Assembly: GCF_001545035.1 (NCBI RefSeq)
Contig: NZ_FCOJ02000009.1
Span: forward strand, 109,667-173,666
Direction: 5' to 3'
From: Caballeronia glebae
Lineage (GTDB): Bacteria > Pseudomonadota > Gammaproteobacteria > Burkholderiales > Burkholderiaceae
Length of the DNA stretch: 64,000 nt
Shown: positions 17,711-26,458 of the stretch, piece after piece
Layout: every line of letters begins with the position of its first letter
Position numbering within the stretch: position 1 is the stretch's first letter
The notes under the pieces: model-generated
Told to the model about the DNA's origin: nothing
The model's database searches: none
The model's input: only the letters and a program-made list of their open reading frames with translations
Translations under genes and position numbers: made by a program

Positions 17711-19065
17711 GCCGCGGGTCGCTCCACGATGAGACGGCCGGCGCGCTCGACGATGCAGATGTCATTGCCATGTGCGCGCATAAGCAGGCTGCGCTTCTTG
17801 AGTTGTTCGACAAGGGTATCGCTCGTGATGCCGTATCCGCCGACGAGCCGCTTCTTGACCGCCAGCCCCTTCTCTTCCCACGTCACTTCCGCCTTTCCGG
17901 CTGCCACGTCACCAGCAAGGGCTTTGAAAAACTCTTTCAGCATTGCAGCGCCGGGGCCCAGGAGTTCCGTCAATTCTTCGTCAGACGGCCCGACCCTGTT
18001 TGCATTGGACCTCGCTGGACGCGCTGCGGCGGGGTCGACCGGCGCCGGACGCGGCGCAGGCGCGCTCGGGCGGGTCGAGGGCTCAGCCGCAGCCGCACCT
18101 GCGGCCTGTGCTTCGCTGCGCTCCAACGCATCGAGCAACGACTGAGAGAACTTGGGCGCAGAGGCGCTCGCGTGCTCGGAGGCGGCCGTTGCTCCAACAA
18201 CGGCTGACTGCGGCTCTGAGGTAGTCGCCGGGGGTACTGACGCCGTCTTGGCGGTCGACTGAGCCGGGTCCGCCGACGGATCGACACTGGCCGGGACGGG
18301 CGACGCGACGAACTGCGGCTCCAGGGCGAGCGCCACGTGCACGGCTGAGGGAACGTCATACTTCACTGGCGCGAACACGGCGCGCTGTGCCTTGCGCTCG
18401 AAATCCACTGCAACGTCCATCGCCTGGCGCACGACCTTGTGGACGAGCGGCTCGAAGCCTTGGGGGCTGCGCTCCGGATTGATCGCGTTGAAGAGGTCGT
18501 CCAGAACCGCTGTGTCGAACCCGCAGAGCAGCTCGGGGGAGATGACGGTCTGGGCGAACATGGCGGTGCGCATGCGCTCGTTTTTCAGTGGCGTCACACG
18601 CCGCTCAACCGCGAACTGACCGGCACCGATCCACGTGCCGAACGCCCCGTGCGCCGCCGGGTTCCATTTCGTGCGGTCTGAGAGCCGCACCATCTCGAAG
18701 TGGCGAAACGGCTCGTCAAGCAGCGAGCATGCGGCGGCCAGGAACACGGCGTAGTTATATTGCGGCTCGAGCCGGCGACGCTTGTCGGACGTGAGATCGG
18801 CCGCAAACTTCTGCCCACCGGCAAGCCGCATGGCATAGAAGATAGATTCAATCGTCGCGCGAAATGCACCGCCGGGCTCGCAATGCAACTCGGGCGTCAG
18901 TGGCATAGACGAAAACCAGTTCGCGCAGCGGCGTAACACTGCAAGCCACTTACGCGCGAATTCCGTTTCAGTGCTCTCGTTTGCGCATTGACGAACAAGC
19001 TCAATGCGCTTCAGATGCGTAGCGAATAGGTCCTCGGCGAGGATTGCTTGGTGGGCGGCGATCAT
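17707..19065 (-). CDS. TraI-like (MobH-related) protein with degenerate HD motif
   Basis: The N-terminal half resembles the TraI_2 domain of MobH relaxases (HCEPGGAFRATIES at 61-74), and the C-terminal about 80 residues match the winged-helix TraI_2_C type (VTWEEKGLAVKKRLVGGYGI). However, the second conserved His of H..PGGL..H is replaced (RATIES) and the usual AALLHDLGK segment reads AAACSLLDEP, so the HD metal site is missing. The middle is a Pro/Ala linker. I start at 19065, an ATG overlapping the trbL stop. It may be an accessory DNA-binding protein rather than the active relaxase. Confidence 0.75.
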   Translation of the reverse strand: MIAAHQAILAEDLFATHLKRIELVRQCANESTETEFARKWLAVLRRCANWFSSMPLTPELHCEPGGAFRATIESIFYAMRLAGGQKFAADLTSDKRRRLEPQYNYAVFLAAACSLLDEPFRHFEMVRLSDRTKWNPAAHGAFGTWIGAGQFAVERRVTPLKNERMRTAMFAQTVISPELLCGFDTAVLDDLFNAINPERSPQGFEPLVHKVVRQAMDVAVDFERKAQRAVFAPVKYDVPSAVHVALALEPQFVASPVPASVDPSADPAQSTAKTASVPPATTSEPQSAVVGATAASEHASASAPKFSQSLLDALERSEAQAAGAAAAEPSTRPSAPAPRPAPVDPAAARPARSNANRVGPSDEELTELLGPGAAMLKEFFKALAGDVAAGKAEVTWEEKGLAVKKRLVGGYGITSDTLVEQLKKRSLLMRAHGNDICIVERAGRLIVERPAA

Positions 19066-20081
19066 GGAATGAAACCCTTCGCCAACTTCAGCGCCGCAGT
19101 GCCTGTTGCGCTTGCGCCGCCGCCAAAGATCGCCGCAAGCTTCGGAATCTCGAGCGACAACAAAAGGATAAATATCGCCAGATTGAAAACGTACATCGCG
19201 TTCACCGTTGTTGCCCCACCAACGCCAGACGCCTTCGACACCGCGTCGCCGATTGATGATCCGACAAGTTTCATCAAGATCGCAACGACGACGACATACA
19301 TTCCGGCGCTGATCATCCAGTCCAGCCACTTGACAAAGTAGTTGCGGGTGTAGGAGGAGAAAGCGAGAGCGATCGCGATTGGCCCCAGCACGATCCCAAT
19401 AGCCGATTGAATCTGCCCCACTGCCGAGTAGTAGATGAAGACGATCGCCGCCAAGCACATGAAGAACGCGGCGAGCAACATGACCGCCGCATCAGACAGG
19501 ACCGCTGGAATATTCAAAATCCTAATTGACTTCAGCTTTTCCTTTAGCCCGTCAAAGATGACGCCTGCCAAATGCGCCATCTGGCCACCCGTCGAGGAAT
19601 CGGACGCGCCACTGATATGTGCTGCCAGATCCTTGAACCATGTCCAGAACCCGCTCGCACTCGACGTGTAGCCGAGGTAGAGCGCGACGAAGATGCCAAG
19701 TACAGCGACCTCCTCGAATAAATTGACCCAGGCAGAGATCGGATGATGGGTGCCGGCGAATCGAACGCCGACGAGGACCAGCGAGATGACGCCCAAACCC
19801 CAAGCGAACTTGTTGGCCTCGTCCATCACGCCAGAACTCGCAGTTATCGCGTTGGGTATCAAATTGCCTACTAGCGAATCGATTTGCGTCACGGCCGTCT
19901 GTGCGCCCTTGCCGAAGTCGCCGTCCGGACTGGCAAGCGCCGCTGTTCCAGCGTCCGTCGCAGGACTTGGCGAAGCGTTAGCCGCTTGCGCGAACGCGCC
20001 AGTCTCGAAAATCACCATGGCGACGATCGTTGCCAGGAGCAGGACAACTGTCCTCAGCGTGCCCATTAATGAATGTGCCAT
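19062..20081 (-). CDS. trbL: TrbL/VirB6-like channel protein
   Basis: A polytopic inner-membrane component of the type IV secretion channel, 339 residues. A signal-like N-terminus (through GAFAQA, about 30) is followed by five to six hydrophobic segments, including VISLVLVGVRF, VAVLGIFVALYLGY, MLLAAFFMCLAAIVFIYY and a C-terminal one, and a Gly/Ala tail. The start is an ATG at 20081 that overlaps the trbJ stop (TGATG). Confidence 0.88.
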   Translation of the reverse strand: MAHSLMGTLRTVVLLLATIVAMVIFETGAFAQAANASPSPATDAGTAALASPDGDFGKGAQTAVTQIDSLVGNLIPNAITASSGVMDEANKFAWGLGVISLVLVGVRFAGTHHPISAWVNLFEEVAVLGIFVALYLGYTSSASGFWTWFKDLAAHISGASDSSTGGQMAHLAGVIFDGLKEKLKSIRILNIPAVLSDAAVMLLAAFFMCLAAIVFIYYSAVGQIQSAIGIVLGPIAIALAFSSYTRNYFVKWLDWMISAGMYVVVVAILMKLVGSSIGDAVSKASGVGGATTVNAMYVFNLAIFILLLSLEIPKLAAIFGGGASATGTAALKLAKGFIP

Positions 20082-20848
20082 CACTGCCCCAGTACTTTTG
20101 ACGACCCGATTTGAGCGTCGAAGGCAGCGCGCTGCTGGTCCTGCTTAGCTTTGAGAGACGCTTGCGCCGCATTGTTCGCCTGCTGATCTACGATCGTCGC
20201 CGAATCCTTCACGGCATCGCTTCGCTGCTTGGCTGCCATCATCGTCAGAAGGTCGCTGTTCTGACTGGAGATGATGTCCAGCATGTGCGTGGTCAACTGT
20301 GCGGTGGCTTCCATCGTCGGCGACATGTTCAGCTGGTCCTGAATTTCTTGCCGGCGCTTGGCGAGCGTGCTGACGTGCGATATGACGTCGTTGCCCTGCT
20401 GGAAGAGTTGCTTGGCCGTCTTGTCGTTGTTCTGAAGCAGCGTGTTCTGGTCCGTGAACCACTGCTCCGGCGTCTTGCCCGACTGCGTGATAAGAGCCTG
20501 GACCTTGCTCGCGTACTCCGCGTTGCTTTGCAGGCCACCGTACAAATCCTTCAAAGCGTCGGTGTACTTGCTGAGGCTCGAAATATCGCTCGTGATGCTT
20601 TTGAACTGTGCCAGCATCGCGGACGGATCGAGGTTGGTCGCCTGCTTGAGCTGGTTGAGCATCATCTGGTACTGATAGACGAGGTTCGAATCCTGATAAA
20701 CCTCACCCTTCACGGCGGCCGCGGCGGTCATCGTGTTCTGAATGAAGTTGGACGCATCGAACACCGGCATGTTCGCGTTCGCGTGTTGCACAAACCCGAG
20801 CGTGAGCACGCCGGTGGCTGCGATGCAGCGGATCATTTTTTTCATCAT
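20081..20848 (-). CDS. trbJ: TrbJ/VirB5-like protein
   Basis: A periplasmic or pilus-tip component of the type IV system. A signal peptide is evident (MMKKMIRCIAATGVLTLGFV, cleavage near HANA-NM at 26). The mature protein is helical and Gln/Ala/Ser-rich, as in TrbJ, with length 255 aa. I choose 20848 (AAGG site upstream) over longer frames without signal sequence. It lies between trbE and trbL, the usual order. Confidence 0.88.
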   Translation of the reverse strand: MMKKMIRCIAATGVLTLGFVQHANANMPVFDASNFIQNTMTAAAAVKGEVYQDSNLVYQYQMMLNQLKQATNLDPSAMLAQFKSITSDISSLSKYTDALKDLYGGLQSNAEYASKVQALITQSGKTPEQWFTDQNTLLQNNDKTAKQLFQQGNDVISHVSTLAKRRQEIQDQLNMSPTMEATAQLTTHMLDIISSQNSDLLTMMAAKQRSDAVKDSATIVDQQANNAAQASLKAKQDQQRAAFDAQIGSSKVLGQ

Positions 20849-20871
20849 GGCGGTACCTTGCGGATAAAGCG

Positions 20872-23334
20872 TTAAGCGTTGACGAGTACGTCGCGCACGT
20901 ACTCCTCCTGCCACTGTGGGCTGCCGGACTTGACGTGCTTGTCGAGGAGCGCCTGCGCGCGACCATCTGAGCGCAGGTAGGCGAGCGCCTCCTTCGGAAA
21001 CTGGGCCTGCAGCATCCGGCTTTGTTTCGCCGTCACCCACAGGTAGTCGCGGTTTGGCACCGCGTCGGAAATCATCTTGATCTGGTGCTGCGTCAGACCA
21101 AACACTTCGCTGTACAAGCCTTGGTTGTTTATCGCGTCGCTGTTTGGCAGATAGATGATGTTTGGAATGTTCTCTTTCAGAATCTCGAAGTTCGGGACGC
21201 GTGCCAACTGCCCAAGCGACTGCGTGGCCATCACCAGCGCCGCGTTGAGCTTTCGGATCGTCACCGCCCAGATTTCGAGGCGCGCATAGAACTTCGGATA
21301 GGTGAAGAAGAAGCCCGCCTCCTCGATCTCGATCACCGTGTAGCGCTTGCCGTCGAGAATCTGCGCGATCCGGTAGAACGCGTAGTCCATGAACAACGCG
21401 GCGGCCACCGGGAAGTTCTGGAACAGGTCGCCCATCTCGATCGACAGGTCGTCGGATATGGCGAAGCCGTCTTCGGCGTGGTCGAAAAACTTGCCGTTCT
21501 TATTGCCTTCCGTCCACACCTGCAACCGCTCGCGCAGATCCGCGGGCAGCAGCGTGATCAAGCTCGACAAGCGCCACTTCTCAGCCGGGAAGCCGAGCGC
21601 CAGCGTCTTGATCCGGTCGTAGATTTCGGTCTGCTGCTGCGGCGTGCAGGTATAGTCCTCGCCCTCGATGGCAAGCTGCACCCAATCGGCAACGTACGAC
21701 CAGTGCTTCTGCTCACCGATCAGCGAAAGCGGATTGACCGAGGTTGCGGCCTCGAAGCGCCCGGTGGCATCGATGAACCGGCCGCCCCCGAGCAGTGTCG
21801 GGATACGGGTTGATCGGTCCTTGTCGAAGCGGATACGGCGCGCGCCGTGGCGGCCCGTCTGCGTCATCAGGTAATTCAAAAACACCGACTTGCCCGCGCC
21901 GATCGGACCAACGACGAGTGTGTGCGCCTTACCCCCCGGATGGTGCAAGTCGAAATACTGCAGGGTGCGATGGCGGGTGGGCAGACACGTCAGCGGCCCG
22001 GTTTTCGTACCGGACTGCTGCGTCAGCCATTCGTTGACCTTCGAACCCTCGCCCACACTGCAAAGCGGGGCGATGTCGGAGACGGCAGGCGTCTCAACGA
22101 ACTGCAGGCGCTTTTGCTGATCCCAGCGACCCGGCAGCGTCGCGCTCCACGAGGCGAACAGATTCGTCTTTTCCAGAATCACGCCGAAGCCAGCGTTGCC
22201 GATGACGCCGACCACCTGACGCGTCGCGTCCTCGCACTCTCCTGGCGTGCTCCCATAAACGACCACCGAAATATTGGCGAAGCCGTACTGCTGGCCTTCG
22301 GCGTCCAGCTTTGCGAGCGCGTCACCCGCCTCCTTCGCCAAGATTTCACGGCCTTCGTCGTTTTTCTGCTCTTCCTTCGTTGCCCACTGCTTGAGGATTG
22401 CGACCGGGTTGAAGGCCGCGACCTTGTAGAAGCCGCGAATCTTTTTGATGTACGCGCTCGCCCGCGAGGTGTCGAGGAAACGGAACATCACGCAGACGTC
22501 CAGTTCCGCGTCTACCTGCGAGAGGACGTCGAGCGCCGCTTCCTGAAAGCCCGTCCATTCCTTGATGCCGATGATCCGCGCGTACACCTTGCCGTGCGCC
22601 GATTCGAACATCAGTTCCGTGGCGCCGATCGTGACTTCCGTCTCGGTCAGGTGCGTGTCGAGCATCGTGACCGGATAGCGAACGCGGCGCTTGGGCGACG
22701 ACGGATTCGCTCGCTGATGCAGAAACGACAGAACATTCTGAAGCTGCAGCCGCTTCATCTTCAGGCGCGTGACGCCGCCGACGAATCCGTCGATCACAGA
22801 CTCGAACCGCTTGATCTCGTTCTGGATCTTGGTCAGGTCGAACGCGAAGGCACTGCGTGCGAGGATCGTGTCTTTCGCCGCTTCGAACATCGCGACAGCC
22901 AAATTCTTGCCGCCGACCGTCATGTGATAGCTGATCTTGTCGAAGATCCGCGAGATGCCGGTTTCAGGCGTGAACGCCAGCGCGAGCGAGTGCGAGTTTT
23001 TGAAGTACTTGCCGCTGCCAATGATCGCTTGATTGATCGCGTCGACGCGCGCATCGGCTTCGGACGCGAACGTGCCGTCCATGCCTCCGCGCACGCGCCG
23101 GTGCGACATGCGCCACCACGCGGTCACGCGGTGATCGAAGTTGCGGCATGCGTGGTCGAGATTGTCGCGGGCGGCCGTGATGTCGCCCGGATTAGGCGAA
23201 TCGGCGTCGATGCCTTCAAACTCGAACACAGTCAGCAACGACCCGTCCTTATTGAGCACCAGTTCGGGCGTGACCATCGTCGCCCACGGCGCGATTTCCT
23301 GCACCGCGCGCTTGGTGAACATCGATTTCAGCAT
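20872..23334 (-). CDS. trbE: TrbE/VirB4 conjugation ATPase
   Basis: The large cytoplasmic ATPase of the type IV secretion system, 820 residues, the normal family length. Walker A GPIGAGKS is at 476-483; Walker B is in the segment YTVIEIEEAGFFF. The N-terminal about 400 residues are the CagE/VirB4 N-domain. It overlaps trbD by 7 bases. Confidence 0.95.
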   Translation of the reverse strand: MLKSMFTKRAVQEIAPWATMVTPELVLNKDGSLLTVFEFEGIDADSPNPGDITAARDNLDHACRNFDHRVTAWWRMSHRRVRGGMDGTFASEADARVDAINQAIIGSGKYFKNSHSLALAFTPETGISRIFDKISYHMTVGGKNLAVAMFEAAKDTILARSAFAFDLTKIQNEIKRFESVIDGFVGGVTRLKMKRLQLQNVLSFLHQRANPSSPKRRVRYPVTMLDTHLTETEVTIGATELMFESAHGKVYARIIGIKEWTGFQEAALDVLSQVDAELDVCVMFRFLDTSRASAYIKKIRGFYKVAAFNPVAILKQWATKEEQKNDEGREILAKEAGDALAKLDAEGQQYGFANISVVVYGSTPGECEDATRQVVGVIGNAGFGVILEKTNLFASWSATLPGRWDQQKRLQFVETPAVSDIAPLCSVGEGSKVNEWLTQQSGTKTGPLTCLPTRHRTLQYFDLHHPGGKAHTLVVGPIGAGKSVFLNYLMTQTGRHGARRIRFDKDRSTRIPTLLGGGRFIDATGRFEAATSVNPLSLIGEQKHWSYVADWVQLAIEGEDYTCTPQQQTEIYDRIKTLALGFPAEKWRLSSLITLLPADLRERLQVWTEGNKNGKFFDHAEDGFAISDDLSIEMGDLFQNFPVAAALFMDYAFYRIAQILDGKRYTVIEIEEAGFFFTYPKFYARLEIWAVTIRKLNAALVMATQSLGQLARVPNFEILKENIPNIIYLPNSDAINNQGLYSEVFGLTQHQIKMISDAVPNRDYLWVTAKQSRMLQAQFPKEALAYLRSDGRAQALLDKHVKSGSPQWQEEYVRDVLVNA

Positions 23335-23636
23335 GGCAAGTCCTGGTCAAAACCGTAGGGTCGCTTGAAGCGTGCGCTAAAACGGCTGCTCGGCCCCGGC
23401 TCGTAGACGTCCGGGTAGCGGTTGTACACCAGCATCACGATTCGCCACCACGGGTCAGTCGAGCTTTTCCAGCGCAAGAACACGTGCACCACCACGCCGA
23501 CAATGAGAAATCCTGGGGTCCAGCTCGTGTAGGTGAGCAGCGCCGTCATCGTCCCGTTGAAAATGGCGAGTCCCCGGTCTGCGCCGCCCATTTGGCGCGG
23601 CAACGACAGGCCTCGACTAACCTTGTGCTGGCGCAT
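23328..23636 (-). CDS. trbD: TrbD/VirB3-like protein
   Basis: A small inner-membrane protein of the type IV channel, 102 residues, with two closely spaced hydrophobic segments (about 32-55). I start at the ATG at 23636, one base past the trbC stop. Position between VirB2- and VirB4-like genes is diagnostic. Confidence 0.88.
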   Translation of the reverse strand: MRQHKVSRGLSLPRQMGGADRGLAIFNGTMTALLTYTSWTPGFLIVGVVVHVFLRWKSSTDPWWRIVMLVYNRYPDVYEPGPSSRFSARFKRPYGFDQDLPC

Positions 23637-23637
23637 A

Positions 23638-23991
23638 TCAGCAGGCGTTAGCCATGTGAAAGTGGCTCTGCATGATCGGCACGGCGACCGACGCAATACC
23701 GAGGCCGACCAGTACCACCGAAAACGTCTTGGCGATATTGCTTTCCGAGTTCGCGACTGCGACGCCGCCTAGCGTGATCAGCACGATGCCGATGCCGTAC
23801 AGGTACGGGCCGCTGATCAAGTTGCTGATCGTGCAGATGATGTCCGTCAGGCCCGTCAGGTTAGAAAAATCCCCCGCTGCCATCGCGGCGACCGACACGA
23901 CGCTTAGCAGCGCGCCGACCAACATCGACTTGCCCGGGCGCAGATGCTTCGCGACCGTGGCGGCTCTATTCATTACCTTCTTGCCCTTCAT
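23638..23991 (-). CDS. trbC: TrbC/VirB2-like pilin
   Basis: Major conjugative pilin precursor, 117 residues. It has a basic N-terminus and signal segment (to AAMAAG, about 40), then two hydrophobic segments (about 55-80 and 88-105) separated by a short basic/polar turn, as in VirB2. GGGAG precedes the ATG at 23991. Confidence 0.9.
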   Translation of the reverse strand: MKGKKVMNRAATVAKHLRPGKSMLVGALLSVVSVAAMAAGDFSNLTGLTDIICTISNLISGPYLYGIGIVLITLGGVAVANSESNIAKTFSVVLVGLGIASVAVPIMQSHFHMANAC

Positions 23992-24003
23992 TTGATGCTC
24001 CCG

Positions 24004-25053
24004 TTAAAAAACGCGTTGTAGGTCGTAATCGTTGTTTTTGAATCCCCGGATTTCGAGGATTTCGGAGACGTGCCGCATCTCGCCGGTGCGCTTGAAATGC
24101 ACGACGTAGTTGAAACAGTCAGCGATGTTTTTGCGCATGTCTTCCAGCTCCCACCGCGATCCGGTCGGGATGCCGAGCATGGCGAGCGATTCCAGGCGGC
24201 TCAACGCAGTGCGCCCGTTGTTCGCGTGAATGGAGGCGAGACCGCCGTCGTGGCCGGTGTTGAGCGCCTGCAGCAGGTCATACGCTTCGCCACCGCGCAC
24301 TTCACCAACGATGATGCGGTCGGGGCGAAAGCGCAGGCACAGCGCGACGAGCAGTTGCGTCGTCACGTTGGTGTCGGCGTTTGAGAGCAGCCGCACGCGG
24401 TTGGGCACGTGCAGCTTCAGTTCCATCGTGTCCTCGATGGAGATGACCCGCTGGTCGGACGGAATCTGTTCGATCAGTGCATTTAGGAACGTCGTCTTAC
24501 CCGCCGACGTGCCGCCGGCGACGAGCACGTTCTTGCGCGACTGAACGAGCGCGACGAGCGCGCGCATGAGCGCTTCATCCTCAATGCCTTCCTCGAAGTG
24601 AATGGCTTCCGCGTGTTCCGGTCGCGCGTTGGCTGCCGAGAACGCCCCCATGTTCACGTAGTCCGACAGCGTCAGCTTCGATTCGCGGTGCTTCCGGATG
24701 CTCAGCGCATGCCCGTCGATCGACGTCGGGCTCATGACCGCTGCGATACGCAAGTTCTGATGACCGGCATTGATGATGCCCTTGTCGCTGCCCGCTTTCG
24801 CCGACTTCTCAACGGACGATGCGAGCGAGTGGATTGCGCCCTCGAGTTGTTCGGGGCGCAGGTCGATGTTCTCGCGCGTCATCACGCCGCGACGCTCCAC
24901 CCAGACGTTGCGGTAATCGTTGATCATGATTTCCGCGAGGTCGGGGGAGTCGAGCAATTCGCGCAGCGGCGAAAGCGCATGGAAGAACATGCGCACGGCT
25001 TCAGCTTCAAGGGGGCGCAGCTTTAGGATGTGATTGTCGGCAGACTCGGACAT
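24004..25053 (-). CDS. trbB: TrbB/VirB11 conjugation ATPase
   Basis: Hexameric traffic ATPase of the type IV system, 349 residues. Walker A GGTSAGKTT is at 180-188, followed by the Asp box region and the segment RPDRIIVGEVRGGEAYDLLQ and the His box SIHAN. It is the first gene of the transfer operon, which runs without a gap larger than about 25 bases to traD. The promoter must lie within 25054-25420. Confidence 0.95.
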   Translation of the reverse strand: MSESADNHILKLRPLEAEAVRMFFHALSPLRELLDSPDLAEIMINDYRNVWVERRGVMTRENIDLRPEQLEGAIHSLASSVEKSAKAGSDKGIINAGHQNLRIAAVMSPTSIDGHALSIRKHRESKLTLSDYVNMGAFSAANARPEHAEAIHFEEGIEDEALMRALVALVQSRKNVLVAGGTSAGKTTFLNALIEQIPSDQRVISIEDTMELKLHVPNRVRLLSNADTNVTTQLLVALCLRFRPDRIIVGEVRGGEAYDLLQALNTGHDGGLASIHANNGRTALSRLESLAMLGIPTGSRWELEDMRKNIADCFNYVVHFKRTGEMRHVSEILEIRGFKNNDYDLQRVF

Positions 25054-25420
25054 GCGATGCTTTGCGGGCGATCTAACATGTCGGCTATTGTTGGCGTTGG
25101 CAAACGTGCGCAGGCAGCGAAAGAGGCGTCAAATTGAGCAGCTTTGCGGCGACTGCGGCGATATCTCCGCAACTGTAACGGAGGAAATCGGGCGCTACTT
25201 TGCGCGAGGCAGGCGACCAATGCTCTCCGGAGAGTGTCCCGTCTCGGTTAGTCTTTTTCCTAGGTTACTGAAATCAAAGGAAAAAACCTTTGTTACAAAA
25301 CGTGCCGAATATGCACATCCCCCTTATTCGGCACGCTTTTTAGATTATGAAACGCCATGGCTGCATGGCAGTACCTGCCGACTTGCTAATATCTAAGATT
25401 CCCGCCCGGAGTTCTCGGCG
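25054..25420. other. divergent promoter region with repeat copy 2
   Basis: No gene is seen. It separates trbB (minus) from the zinc-finger gene (plus) and contains the second copy of the 122-base hairpin element. No strong sigma-70 promoter is obvious. Confidence 0.5.
25219..25341 (+). repeat. 122-base hairpin element, copy 2
   Basis: Same architecture as copies 1 and 3: ATGCTCTCCGGAGAGTGTC, CCCGT, a 25-base variable stretch at fixed spacing, CTGAAATCAAAGGAAAAAAC, then the near-identical 3' hairpin ending in T's. It sits upstream of the transfer operon. Confidence 0.8.
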
Positions 25421-25888
25421 ATGCGCGTCGGAAAACCAGTCAAACCGCTTCCCCACCCCAATTGCGACTACTGCGGCACGCCCGCGACGCTCGTGCGCGC
25501 CGGTGACGACGCCTACCCTTACCGCGACGATCACAGCTCATTGTGGCTTTGCGCGGACTGCCAGGCGTGGGTCGGCGTGTTTCCGCGCAGCACCCGCCAC
25601 GTACCGCTCGGCCGTCTCGCCGACGCCCGCCTGCGCGACCTAAAGGCGAAGCTCCACGCGGCGCTCGAGCCGCTGATTGCGGCGAAGGTCCGGCGCGATG
25701 GGTGCAACGTATTTGAGGCGCGCGCCAAAGCGATGAAATGGCTGGCGGCCGAGATCGGGGCGGATGCGGAGAAATGCTCAATCCATACGCTCGACGCGGA
25801 TCAATGCGAGCGCGCGATCGCTGTTGTCGAGCGTTTTCAGCGCGCGCGCACCGTTAGCCCTTCAGAACCGGCGTGGGAAGATCGTTAA
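25421..25888 (+). CDS. DUF3268 zinc-finger protein
   Basis: A 155-residue protein of the zinc-finger-containing DUF3268 type. CDYC (about 15-18) and CADC (about 44-47) should hold one zinc. The following pattern (WVGVFPRSTRHVPLGRLADA, then MKWLAAEIG and CSIHTLDADQCERAI) matches the family along its length. These proteins are common on plasmids and phages; function unknown, perhaps DNA or RNA binding. Confidence 0.85.
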   Translation: MRVGKPVKPLPHPNCDYCGTPATLVRAGDDAYPYRDDHSSLWLCADCQAWVGVFPRSTRHVPLGRLADARLRDLKAKLHAALEPLIAAKVRRDGCNVFEARAKAMKWLAAEIGADAEKCSIHTLDADQCERAIAVVERFQRARTVSPSEPAWEDR

Positions 25889-25914
25889 TACGGGCAGTCA
25901 ATCAAACGTTTGCT

Positions 25915-26382
25915 ATGTCTCGCACCCTTCCCTTCCAACGCTCCGCTCAAGCGGCTCGTGCGCGCCTCACCAAGGCGCAACTGCTTCCGATCCCGCGTGC
26001 CGTCGCCGATGACCTTGCGCTGCGTGCCCACCTATCGTTGGAAGCGATCCGCGGCGCCTGCGACCACATTGGCCCCGCGCAGCACATCACCGAAGTCGTG
26101 TTGCTCGGCAAGTTTCTCAGCGAGGCGGGCCACGGCGAGTTTTCGCACGAATCGCTGCTGGCGGCAGACCGAGCAATGGCTGAAGTGTTTGACGGTGGCC
26201 GGCGCACAGGAACGTGGGGTGTGTCGTCGGAGTCAGCCTTCGCGCTGCTGGCTGCGATCGTCACCATGTACGACCGGCAACTGCATAGCGCGACGCTCGG
26301 CGCGCTGACCACGGCGAGCGACCGTCTAGAGCGGTTCAAGGGCGGCGAGGCGTACCAGCCGCTGCAGAAGCGCCCGGCCTAA
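25915..26382 (+). CDS. hypothetical protein, 155 aa
   Basis: No domain I can name. A helical protein (MSRTLPFQRSAQAARARLTK...) of the kind annotated only as unknown on Burkholderia plasmids. The start at 25915 lacks a good ribosome site; a GTG at 25873 in frame would add 14 residues and overlap the zinc-finger gene, so coupling is possible. Confidence 0.65.
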   Translation: MSRTLPFQRSAQAARARLTKAQLLPIPRAVADDLALRAHLSLEAIRGACDHIGPAQHITEVVLLGKFLSEAGHGEFSHESLLAADRAMAEVFDGGRRTGTWGVSSESAFALLAAIVTMYDRQLHSATLGALTTASDRLERFKGGEAYQPLQKRPA

Positions 26383-26397
26383 GCATGCGCGCAGTCG

Positions 26398-26425
26398 AAA
26401 AAAAAGCCCGGCAAATCGCCGGGCT
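26398..26425 (-). terminator. shared terminator between convergent genes
   Basis: AGCCCGGC-GAUUU-GCCGGGCU followed by eight U's on the minus strand, ending the VWA gene; the same hairpin may also stop plus transcripts. Confidence 0.8.
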
Positions 26426-26458
26426 CGTTCTTCAAGGGATGTCCGGCTTAGCCGGGTT

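Noticed and set aside
17707..19458. Longer start for the TraI-like gene
   Set aside because: The extra 131 residues are an out-of-frame reading of trbL; the ATG at 19065 overlaps the trbL stop as expected for coupling.
21847..23358. Long plus-strand frame opposite trbE
   Set aside because: Arg-rich shadow with no domain; trbE is unambiguous on the minus strand.
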